From contig CADBSZ010000101.1 in assembly GCA_902797525.1 (NCBI GenBank), positions 1-7,757 of the forward strand: a stretch of DNA of 7,757 bases, read 5' to 3'. This document shows, piece by piece, positions 1-4,901 of the stretch. The translations under genes were made by a program, and so were the position numbers. The first letter of the stretch is position 1. Each line of letters starts with the position of its first letter. The DNA is from an uncultured Ruminococcus sp. GTDB lineage: Bacteria > Bacillota > Clostridia > Oscillospirales > Acutalibacteraceae. Under the pieces are notes generated by a model. The model was given only the letters and a program-made list of their open reading frames with translations. It was not told where the DNA came from and did no database searches.

Positions 1-7
1 AAATTTT

Positions 8-13
8 ACCTCC
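8..13 (-). promoter_or_regulatory. Shine-Dalgarno of an off-window minus-strand gene
   Basis: Read on the minus strand this is GGAGGT followed by AAAATTT up to the window edge. That is a near-perfect ribosome binding site, and no start codon fits in the seven remaining bases. The most likely reading is a minus-strand gene that starts just beyond position 1. If so, it is transcribed divergently from the structured RNA at 37-225, and it could be served by the minus-strand promoter at 372-400. The gene itself is not visible, so its product is unknown. Confidence 0.5.
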
Positions 14-36
14 ATTTTTGAAATTTAAATGAAATG

Positions 37-225
37 AAGTGTGAACTTGTGCTTGGCGGAGCGACGATACGTTTCATATACCTCAATCCAACGGCGTCGA
101 GGTTGCTTGCAGGGCGTTCAGGGGTTTTCCGATGCCCTGCGTTACGCCGCAAATTTCGTCGCTTTGGATGATCCGCTGATGCAATTGTCGCAGCTTTTAC
201 CGCCTGACCTGCGGTGGTGTTTTTT
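37..225 (+). ncRNA. ssrS: Structured non-coding RNA, candidate 6S RNA
   Basis: The plus strand folds into one long rod ending in an intrinsic terminator. Stems seen by eye: 55-59 with 200-204 (GGCGG/CCGCC), 61-68 with 184-191 (GCGACGAT/ATTGTCGC), 86-91 with 164-169 (ATCCAA/TTGGAT), 92-97 with 144-149 (CGGCGT/ACGCCG), and 109-115 with 134-140 (GCAGGGC/GCCCTGC). Between the second and third stems lies a large open region on both sides (69-85 and 170-183). A rod of about 180 nt with a central bubble is the architecture of 6S RNA, which mimics open promoter DNA and sequesters RNA polymerase holoenzyme. Pairs in the 61-68/184-191 stem and in the terminator stem are G-U on the plus strand but would be A-C mismatches on the minus strand, which supports plus-strand transcription. 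In Bacillus subtilis the 6S-1 gene also lies close to rarA. The outer stem shares bases with the terminator hairpin. The 5' end is approximate, and only a weak -10-like TTAAAT (25-30) is visible. The 6S identity rests on shape and context, not on recognised sequence. Confidence 0.5.
199..225 (+). terminator. Intrinsic terminator of the structured RNA
   Basis: ACCGCC (199-204) pairs with GGTGGT (213-218) around an 8-nt loop. A single G and then six T residues (220-225) follow. One pair is G-T on this strand and would be A-C on the other, so the hairpin is better formed in a plus-strand transcript. It gives a defined 3' end for the RNA at 37-225. Confidence 0.7.
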
Positions 226-229
226 AATG

Positions 230-319
230 ACTGATTAAATCAAACCTATCACAGTCATTCGCAGGGGCAACCCTCGCGGTTGTCACTACAGACTAAAATA
301 ACACGTGAATTTAGTCAGT
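230..319. repeat. MITE-like inverted-repeat element of about 90 bp
   Basis: ACTGATTAAATC (230-241) and AATTTAGTCAGT (308-319) are inverted copies of each other at 10 of 12 positions. They enclose nested palindromes: GGCAACC/GGTTGTC (266-272 and 278-284, five-base loop, one G-T pair), and GACTAAA/TTTAGTC (291-297 and 310-316) around CACGTG (302-307). A further 8-bp inverted repeat, AATGACTG/CAGTCATT (226-233 and 252-259), overlaps the left end. There is no coding capacity and no obvious target-site duplication. The layout resembles a small non-autonomous element or an intergenic palindromic repeat. No second full copy exists in the window, so mobility is inferred. Confidence 0.4.
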
Positions 320-371
320 TTTAAAAAAATCCGGCTGAAAAGGACACACTTGCCCACATTTAGTTATGATA

Positions 372-400
372 ATTATAGCATGGTTAAAGCGCTTTTTCAA
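372..400 (-). promoter_or_regulatory. Strong vegetative (sigma-A) promoter, minus strand
   Basis: On the minus strand TTGAAA (400-395) and TATAAT (377-372) are separated by exactly 17 bp, with an extended -10 TGC directly before TATAAT. Transcription would start near 365 and run left, antisense to the structured RNA and towards the ribosome binding site at 8-13. No minus-strand gene starts between here and the window edge, so the promoter would make a leader of about 360 nt or a separate small RNA. Confidence 0.6.
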
Positions 401-474
401 TATTTTTTAGCTATTTTTTAATCTTTTGTTAATTTTGATAATTTTCGTTCTTTCATGGAATTTTGGAGAGCATT

Positions 475-494
475 TGCACAAGGCGGATTGTGCA
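475..494. repeat. Perfect 7-bp hairpin, terminator-like
   Basis: TGCACAA (475-481) and TTGTGCA (488-494) flank a GGCGGA loop, and on the plus strand GTTTTAATAAATTTTT follows. It may act as a weak plus-strand terminator or as a protein-binding palindrome. The T tract is interrupted, so termination would be inefficient. It is not assigned to any gene. Confidence 0.4.
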
Positions 495-588
495 GTTTTA
501 ATAAATTTTTGTTAATCTTTTAGAAACAATCACCTATAGCAAAAGATTGATTTTTGACGTTTTTGGTGCAAAAAACTATTTTTCATTA

Positions 589-608
589 GGGCAACCGAAG
601 CGTCGCCC
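589..608 (-). repeat. GGGCRAC-type palindrome downstream of rarA
   Basis: On the minus strand GGGCGAC (608-602) pairs with GTTGCCC (595-589) around GCTTCG, with one G-T pair that would be a mismatch on the plus strand. It shares the GGGCAACC core with the hairpin at 266-284, so both may belong to one class of small intergenic palindrome. It lies just beyond the rarA terminator and could act as a backup structure. Confidence 0.35.
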
Positions 609-622
609 AAAATAGGCTAAAC

Positions 623-649
623 AAAAAAGCCCTCCCTGTCGGGAAGGCT
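623..649 (-). terminator. Intrinsic terminator of rarA and its operon
   Basis: On the minus strand a nine-pair stem (AGCCTTCCC at 649-641 with GGGAGGGCT at 636-628, one G-T pair) closes a GACA loop and runs straight into six T residues. It lies 11 bp after the rarA stop codon, so it is the 3' end of the minus-strand transcript. On the plus strand only three T residues follow the stem, so it should terminate poorly in that direction. Confidence 0.9.
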
Positions 650-659
650 TTGCCGTAAA

Positions 660-1922
660 CTATTTCTTTATTTTATCCCAATACGCCTTGAACGCCTGCT
701 CGTTTTTGTTGTCGCCGAAGCGGTAGTAAACGCTGTCCTTAATGGCGTCGGGCAGGTATTGCTGATAGGTGTAGTGATTTGGATAATCATGGGGATAGAG
801 GTAGTGCTGCCCCTTGTTTTGGTTGTCCTCGCCGTCGTAGTGCTTGTTTTGGAGCTGGCGCGGAATGGGTCCGACGTTGCCGCGGCGGATGTCGGCAAGG
901 GCACAGTCGATTGCCTGCTCGCCGGAATTGGACTTGGGCGCGGTGGCAACCAAAATCACCGCGTCGGCAAGCGGAATCCGCGCTTCGGGCAGTCCGACCG
1001 ACTGGGCGATGTCCACACACGACTTGACAATCGGAATAATCTGCGGATAGGCAAGCCCCACATCCTCGCAGGCGCACACCATCAGTCGGCGGCACGCGCT
1101 TGGCAAATCGCCTGCCTCAAGCAGTCTGCCGAGGTAGTGAAGCGCCGCGTCGGGGTCGCTGCCGCGCATGCTCTTTTGGTAGGCGGACACGATGTCGTAG
1201 TGCTCGTCGCCGTCGCGGTCATAGCGCATGGCGCTGCGCTGCACCAAATCCGCCACGATTTCGGGCGTGACAACGCGCCTGTCGCCGTCGCGGTCGGCGG
1301 CGATGACGGACAGCTCCACGGCGTTCATTGCCTTGCGCACGTCTCCCCCGCAGCCCACGGCAATTTTGCGCGCGCATTCTTGGCTGAGCTCAATTTCGAT
1401 GTTCTGCTCGTCTTCGAGCAGCTTGGCGGCGCGATAAACCGCGCGCTCGATTTCATCCGGCTCCACCGACTTGAACTCAAACACCGTGGAACGGCTGAGA
1501 ATCGCGTTGTATACATAAAAATACGGGTTCTCGGTGGTGGAGGCAATCAGGGTGATGCTGCCGTTTTCGATGTATTCAAGCAGGGTTTGCTGCTGCTTTT
1601 TGTTAAAATACTGGATTTCGTCAAGATAGAGCAAAATGCCGTTGATGCCCGAAAAGGTGCCGAGCTGCGACACGATTTCCTTTATGTCGGCGGTGGAGGC
1701 GGTGGTGCCGTTGAGCTTGCGCAGGGTTTTGTTCGTTTTGTTGGCAATGTAGGTGGCGAGGGTGGTTTTGCCCACGCCGGAGGGACCGTAAAATATCAGG
1801 TTGGGCACTTCGCCGCTCTCGATAATGCGGCGCAGCGGCTTGCCCTCGTCGAGCAGGTGCTTTTGCCCCACAATGTCGTCAAGCGACTGCGGCCTGAACC
1901 GGTCGGCTAAAGGTTTGTTCAT
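660..1922 (-). CDS. rarA: Replication-associated recombination protein A (RarA/MgsA), AAA+ ATPase
   Basis: A cytoplasmic AAA+ ATPase of the RarA/Mgs1/WRNIP1 family, related to clamp-loader subunits, that acts at stalled replication forks and in recombination. The 420-aa length is about normal. Visible motifs: N-terminal ADRFRPQSLDDIVGQ (6-20), Walker A GPSGVGKTT (46-54), Walker B LLYLDEIQ (97-104), sensor 1 around TLIASTTENP (124-133), likely arginine finger R144 in ILSR, and sensor 2 GGDVRKAMN (192-200). The C-terminal RarA tetramerisation region follows, with ACEDVGLAYP (284-293) and the HYLYPHDYPNHY segment (373-384). The usual DEIHRFNK is DEIQYFNK here (101-108), a change next to Walker B rather than in it. 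The start is supported by GGAG (1932-1929) six bases upstream. It is the last gene before the terminator and 134 bp downstream of glyA. No good -10 fits the TTGACA-like sequence at 2009-2004, so transcription probably reads through from glyA. Confidence 0.96.
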   Translation of the reverse strand: MNKPLADRFRPQSLDDIVGQKHLLDEGKPLRRIIESGEVPNLIFYGPSGVGKTTLATYIANKTNKTLRKLNGTTASTADIKEIVSQLGTFSGINGILLYLDEIQYFNKKQQQTLLEYIENGSITLIASTTENPYFYVYNAILSRSTVFEFKSVEPDEIERAVYRAAKLLEDEQNIEIELSQECARKIAVGCGGDVRKAMNAVELSVIAADRDGDRRVVTPEIVADLVQRSAMRYDRDGDEHYDIVSAYQKSMRGSDPDAALHYLGRLLEAGDLPSACRRLMVCACEDVGLAYPQIIPIVKSCVDIAQSVGLPEARIPLADAVILVATAPKSNSGEQAIDCALADIRRGNVGPIPRQLQNKHYDGEDNQNKGQHYLYPHDYPNHYTYQQYLPDAIKDSVYYRFGDNKNEQAFKAYWDKIKK

Positions 1923-1946
1923 AAAAAACTCCGTTTTTCAGGTCGG

Positions 1947-1978
1947 GCAGACAGGCTTGCTTTTGCCGCGCTGTCTGC
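1947..1978 (-). repeat. Hairpin in the rarA leader
   Basis: GCAGACAG (1978-1971 on the minus strand) pairs perfectly with CTGTCTGC (1954-1947) around a 16-nt loop. It lies in the glyA-rarA gap, ending about 15 bases before the rarA ribosome binding site. A GACC spacer and no T tract follow, so it is not an intrinsic terminator. It could be an mRNA processing or stability structure, or part of a small intergenic repeat. Confidence 0.4.
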
Positions 1979-2021
1979 ACGAACGCAATTTTCCGTTTTC
2001 CATTGTCAATTTTTAATTAAT

Positions 2022-2049
2022 TCAGGGCTATCCCTAAAGACAGCCCTGA
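2022..2049 (-). repeat. Hairpin just after glyA, possible weak terminator
   Basis: TCAGGGCT and AGCCCTGA form a perfect 8-bp stem with a 12-nt loop that begins only 7 bp after the glyA stop codon. A nested alternative stem, AGGG/CCCT (2024-2027 and 2032-2035), would compete with it. On the minus strand it is followed by ATTAATTAAAAATTG rather than a run of T, so complete termination is unlikely. It may set a 3' boundary or partly uncouple rarA from glyA. Confidence 0.45.
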
Positions 2050-2056
2050 TTTCCGT

Positions 2057-3313
2057 TTATTCGTAAAGAGGATATTTTTGGCAGAGGGCTTCAACGCCGG
2101 CTCTTACCTTATCCTTGTTGGCGTCATAGTCGTTGAGCACCATGGTGATGTACTCGGCGATGAGGTCCATGTCCTCCTCGTTGAGTCCGCGCGTGGTCAC
2201 TGCCGCTGTGCCGATGCGCACGCCGCTGGTGACGAACGGAGAGCGCGGCTCGCCGGGAATGGTGTTCTTGTTGACGGTGATGTAGCAATCGTCCAAACGC
2301 GCCTCAAGCTCCTTGCCGGTAACGTCGGAATCGCGCAAATCAACCAGCAAAACGTGGTTGTCGGTGCCGCCCGAAACGAGCTTTACGCCGCGCTTGAGCA
2401 AGCCGTCGGCAAGCGCCTTGCAGTTGGACACAATCTTTTTGCCGTATTCCTTAAACTCGGGCTTTAACGCCTCGCCAAAGCAAACTGCCTTTGCCGCGAT
2501 GGTGTGCATTAAGGGGCCGCCCTGGGTGCCGGGGAAAATCGCCTTGTCAATCTGCTTTGCAAACTCCTCGCGGCACAAAATCATGCCGCCACGCGGTCCG
2601 CGCAGGGTTTTGTGGGTGGTGGTGGTGACAAATTCGCAGTAAGGAACGGGATTGGGATGAACGCCCGCGGCAACCAAGCCTGCGATGTGCGCCATGTCAA
2701 CCATCAAATACGCGCCGACCTCGTCGGCAATTTCTCTCAGGCGCGCAAAATCAATCACTCTGGGATAAGCGGAAGCGCCTGCAACAATCATTTTTGGCTT
2801 GCATTCCTTGGCGATTTCGAGCACCTTGTCGTAGTCGATGCGGTGGGTTACGCTGTCAACGCCGTAGGGTACGAAGTTGAAGTATTTGCCGGACATGTTG
2901 ACGGGCGAGCCGTGCGTCAGATGTCCGCCCTCGTTGAGGTTCATGCCCATGACGGTGTCGCCGGGGTTGAGCATGGCAAAATAAACCGCCATGTTCGCCT
3001 GTGCGCCGGAGTGGGGCTGCACGTTGGCGTGCTCCGCGCCGAACAGCTCGCATGCGCGCTGACGGGCAATATCTTCTACGATGTCAACGCACTCGCAGCC
3101 GCCGTAGTAGCGCTTGCCGGGATAGCCCTCGGCATATTTATTGGTGAGATGGCTGCCCATCGCCGCCATGACGGCAGGCGTCACAATGTTTTCGCTGGCA
3201 ATCAGCTCCAGGTTTCTGCGCTGTCTTTTCAGCTCTTTGTCCATAGCCTCGCCGACGGCGGGGTCGTACTCCTTGAGATACTCAAGAGCAGCGATGTTTG
3301 TCAGTTCACTCAT
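2057..3313 (-). CDS. glyA: Serine hydroxymethyltransferase
   Basis: A cytoplasmic PLP enzyme that converts serine and tetrahydrofolate to glycine and 5,10-methylenetetrahydrofolate, the main source of one-carbon units for purine, thymidylate and methionine synthesis. At 418 aa it is full length for the bacterial family. Diagnostic segments: LIASEN (37-42), [13 protein letters not shown] (60-72), [11 protein letters not shown] (97-107), DMAH (206-209, cofactor-contacting Asp and His), [13 protein letters not shown] (231-243) with the Schiff-base lysine K235, and [12 protein letters not shown] (358-369). The usual SHGGHLTHG is NEGGHLTHG here (127-135), a small departure near the active site. 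The start is supported by AAAGGGG upstream on the minus strand. It lies 37 bp downstream of dusB with no terminator or recognisable promoter between them, so it is probably co-transcribed with dusB. I see no riboswitch. Confidence 0.98.
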   Translation of the reverse strand: MSELTNIAALEYLKEYDPAVGEAMDKELKRQRRNLELIASENIVTPAVMAAMGSHLTNKYAEGYPGKRYYGGCECVDIVEDIARQRACELFGAEHANVQPHSGAQANMAVYFAMLNPGDTVMGMNLNEGGHLTHGSPVNMSGKYFNFVPYGVDSVTHRIDYDKVLEIAKECKPKMIVAGASAYPRVIDFARLREIADEVGAYLMVDMAHIAGLVAAGVHPNPVPYCEFVTTTTHKTLRGPRGGMILCREEFAKQIDKAIFPGTQGGPLMHTIAAKAVCFGEALKPEFKEYGKKIVSNCKALADGLLKRGVKLVSGGTDNHVLLVDLRDSDVTGKELEARLDDCYITVNKNTIPGEPRSPFVTSGVRIGTAAVTTRGLNEEDMDLIAEYITMVLNDYDANKDKVRAGVEALCQKYPLYE

Positions 3314-3350
3314 GTTAAAATTCCCCTTTGTACTTGTATTTTGATTTTAT

Positions 3351-4325
3351 TTAAATGGAATTTAATGCCTTGTTTTTGAGCGCAATTAAATCGTCGAGCG
3401 TTTCGATTTTGCCTGCCTCGTTGCGCAGCGCCGCCGCGCCGCGAACGCCCTTAAAGTAGCCGGCAACCAGCTTGCGCGCCTGGCGGATGGCGATATATTC
3501 TCCCTTGTACTCCACCATTTTTGCCACGTGCGCCGCCATGATGCCGAGCTTTTCCTCCATCGTCGGAAACACAAGCGGCTCGTTTGGATTGTCAAGATAA
3601 GAGTTGATTTGGCGGAATATCCACGGATTGCCCAGCGACGCCCTGCCGACCATCACGAAGTCGCAGCCGGTGTCATCGAGCACCTGCTTTGCCTTTTGGG
3701 CGCTGTCAACGTCGCCGTTGGCGATAACGGGAATTTGCACGCTCTGCTTGACCGCGCGGATAATGCCGTAATCCACGGGCGGCTTGTAGTATTGCTGCCG
3801 GGTTCTGCCATGAACGGTGATTGCCGACGCGCCTGCCTGCTCGCAGATTTTGGCGACCTCCACGGCGTTAATCATGCTGTCGTCCCAGCCCTTGCGGATT
3901 TTGACGGTGACGGGCACGTCCACGCTGCTGACGACCGCCGCGGTGATTTCGCCGCAGAGCCGCGGATTTTTCATCAGCGCGCTGCCGCTGCCGTTACCGC
4001 TGATTTTCGGAGCGGGACAGCCCATGTTGATGTCGATGATGTCGGGGTGGTTTTTCATGGCGGAAAGCGCCGCCTCTGCCATGCATTTGGGATCGTCGCC
4101 GAAGATTTGAATGCCGCACGGACGCTCCTGCGCGGAAATGTCCATCAGCTCCTCGCTCTTTTTGCTGCCGAATGACAGCGCCTTGGAGCTGACCATTTCG
4201 CTCACGCAGTAGCCTGCGCCGAAGGATACGCACAGCTCGCGGTACGCGCGGTCGGAAACGCCTGCCATGGGCGCCAAAAGCGCGCGCGAGGGCAGCGTGA
4301 TGCCGCCGATGTTGTTTTGAATCAT
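3351..4325 (-). CDS. dusB: tRNA-dihydrouridine synthase, DusB type
   Basis: An FMN- and NADPH-dependent enzyme that reduces uridine to dihydrouridine in the D-loop of tRNA. I place the start at ATG 4325, giving 324 aa: this ATG overlaps the stop codon of the upstream gene as ATGA, and the protein then begins MIQNNIGGITL, as expected for the family. A longer in-frame reading to 4415 would merely run into the upstream gene. Motifs: FMN-site LAPMAGVSD (17-25), catalytic-cysteine motif NMGCPAPKI (100-108, C103), VKIRKGWD (141-148), VHGRTR (171-176), NGDV (203-206) and phosphate-binding GRASLGNPWIF (227-237). An alpha-helical C-terminal tRNA-binding domain follows. The upstream ribosome binding site is weak, which fits translational coupling to the overlapping gene. 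In many bacteria dusB neighbours fis or housekeeping genes; here it is followed by glyA. Confidence 0.95.
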   Translation of the reverse strand: MIQNNIGGITLPSRALLAPMAGVSDRAYRELCVSFGAGYCVSEMVSSKALSFGSKKSEELMDISAQERPCGIQIFGDDPKCMAEAALSAMKNHPDIIDINMGCPAPKISGNGSGSALMKNPRLCGEITAAVVSSVDVPVTVKIRKGWDDSMINAVEVAKICEQAGASAITVHGRTRQQYYKPPVDYGIIRAVKQSVQIPVIANGDVDSAQKAKQVLDDTGCDFVMVGRASLGNPWIFRQINSYLDNPNEPLVFPTMEEKLGIMAAHVAKMVEYKGEYIAIRQARKLVAGYFKGVRGAAALRNEAGKIETLDDLIALKNKALNSI

Positions 4326-4834
4326 ATTCTTCGCTGCGTTGCCCTTCTGCCCGACACCTTGGTGGAAACCAGCATGACAATCACCACAATGACGCCCACG
4401 CCGACGCAAATCCACGAAACAATGCCCGCGGTGTAGTCGGTGGAGTAGGTTTTGGTGCTGACAGACTTGTCCATCTGCGGCGCGATGAAGTTTGTCGGCT
4501 CCTGCTCGCTGTCAATCAACGCGATATATTCGTTCTGAACCGACTGCGTGGTCGGCTGCGGCTCGGCTTGCGGCGCCTCGGTTTCAATCTGCGGCGCCTC
4601 GGTTTCGGGCTCAACATATTCGGTTATCGGCTCAACATATTCCGTCTCGGGCGGTATGTACTCGGTTTCGGGCGCAACGTACTCGGTTTCGGGCTCGGGC
4701 ACGACTTCACTGATTTGGTCGTCGCCGCTGACGTCGCCGGAAACATCCTCGGCAAAGGCAACAAGCGGAAATGCTGAGAGGAAAATCGCCGCCATCAGCA
4801 GAGGCAGCAGTATTCTGAGTGCTTTTCGGAACAT
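4322..4834 (-). CDS. Small exported protein with acidic 7-residue repeats and a C-terminal membrane anchor
   Basis: I do not recognise a family. ATG 4834 is chosen as the start because GGAGGA (4846-4841) lies six bases upstream and a signal peptide begins there. The 170-aa protein has a signal peptide at 1-28 with a likely cleavage AFA|ED, and an acidic region at 29-95. That region carries imperfect heptads of the type EPETEYV: EPETEYV (47-53), then APETEYI, PPETEYV, EPITEYV, EPETEAP and QIETEAP. A Ser/Thr/Gln-rich linker follows, then one hydrophobic segment at about 137-157 and a short basic tail ending RRATQRRI. The expected topology has the repeats outside and the tail in the cytoplasm. 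It lies 67 bp after spoIIP, has its own strong promoter, and overlaps dusB by ATGA. A spacer, adhesin or cell-wall-spanning role is possible, but nothing shows a specific function. Confidence 0.85.
   Translation of the reverse strand: MFRKALRILLPLLMAAIFLSAFPLVAFAEDVSGDVSGDDQISEVVPEPETEYVAPETEYIPPETEYVEPITEYVEPETEAPQIETEAPQAEPQPTTQSVQNEYIALIDSEQEPTNFIAPQMDKSVSTKTYSTDYTAGIVSWICVGVGVIVVIVMLVSTKVSGRRATQRRI
4578..4703 (-). repeat. 21-bp in-frame tandem repeats in the surface protein gene
   Basis: Six imperfect 21-bp units at 4578-4598, 4599-4619, 4620-4640, 4641-4661, 4662-4682 and 4683-4703 each begin with TCGGTTT or a close variant on the plus strand. They encode the PETEYV-like heptads. The period is a multiple of three, so gain or loss of a unit would keep the frame. 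Units differ by several bases, which argues against very recent amplification. Confidence 0.8.
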
Positions 4835-4867
4835 CTGTTTTCCTCCGATAGTTACATATTTGTGTTT

Positions 4868-4896
4868 ATTATAGCAAACAATGCGCCATATTGCAA
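4868..4896 (-). promoter_or_regulatory. Vegetative (sigma-A) promoter for the surface protein-dusB-glyA-rarA genes
   Basis: On the minus strand TTGCAA (4896-4891) and TATAAT (4873-4868) are 17 bp apart, with TGC just before TATAAT as an extended -10. The -35 matches consensus at four of six positions and the -10 is perfect. The start would be near 4861, about 27 bases before the ATG at 4834. This lets the housekeeping genes be expressed independently of sporulation-controlled spoIIP. Confidence 0.75.
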
Positions 4897-4901
4897 GTTT
4901 T

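Larger units (their letters stand above)
226..659. other. Non-coding AT-rich intergenic region
   Basis: No credible coding sequence lies between the terminator of the structured RNA and the rarA stop codon. The stretch holds the inverted-repeat element (230-319), the minus-strand promoter (372-400), two hairpins (475-494 and 589-608) and the rarA terminator (623-649). The part from about 400 to 590 is dominated by A and T runs. It is convergent for the plus-strand RNA and the minus-strand rarA transcript. Confidence 0.7.

Noticed and set aside
186..214. Resemblance of the minus strand (GGTCAGG...AAGCTGC) to the SRP RNA core
   Set aside because: The GGAA tetraloop and the symmetric loop of SRP domain IV do not form, and wobble pairs favour the plus strand as the RNA.
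41..238. 65-codon plus-strand open reading frame
   Set aside because: It lies within the structured RNA, covers its terminator, has no ribosome binding site, and its translation shows no recognisable motif.
1..365. T-box or metabolite riboswitch in the minus-strand leader
   Set aside because: I see no T-box consensus (GGGTGGNACCGCG) and no recognisable TPP, FMN, cobalamin, SAM, lysine or purine riboswitch core.
554..582. Plus-strand promoter TTGACG-17-TATTTT
   Set aside because: The -10 is poor, and no gene or RNA follows before the rarA terminator hairpin; likely chance in an AT-rich stretch.
759..1910. 383-codon plus-strand open frame opposite rarA
   Set aside because: It is an antisense shadow of a gene with clear AAA+ motifs; low-complexity Val/Gly/Ala-rich product and no ribosome binding site.
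1980..2009. rarA promoter from a perfect TTGACA on the minus strand
   Set aside because: No acceptable -10 lies 16-18 bp downstream (GCGTTC or similar).
2612..3379. 255-codon plus-strand open frame opposite glyA
   Set aside because: Antisense to a complete, motif-rich glyA; the product resembles no family and there is no start signal.
4326..4415. Longer N-terminus for dusB starting at 4415
   Set aside because: The extra residues are the out-of-frame end of the upstream surface protein gene; the family N-terminus and the ATGA overlap fix the start at 4325.
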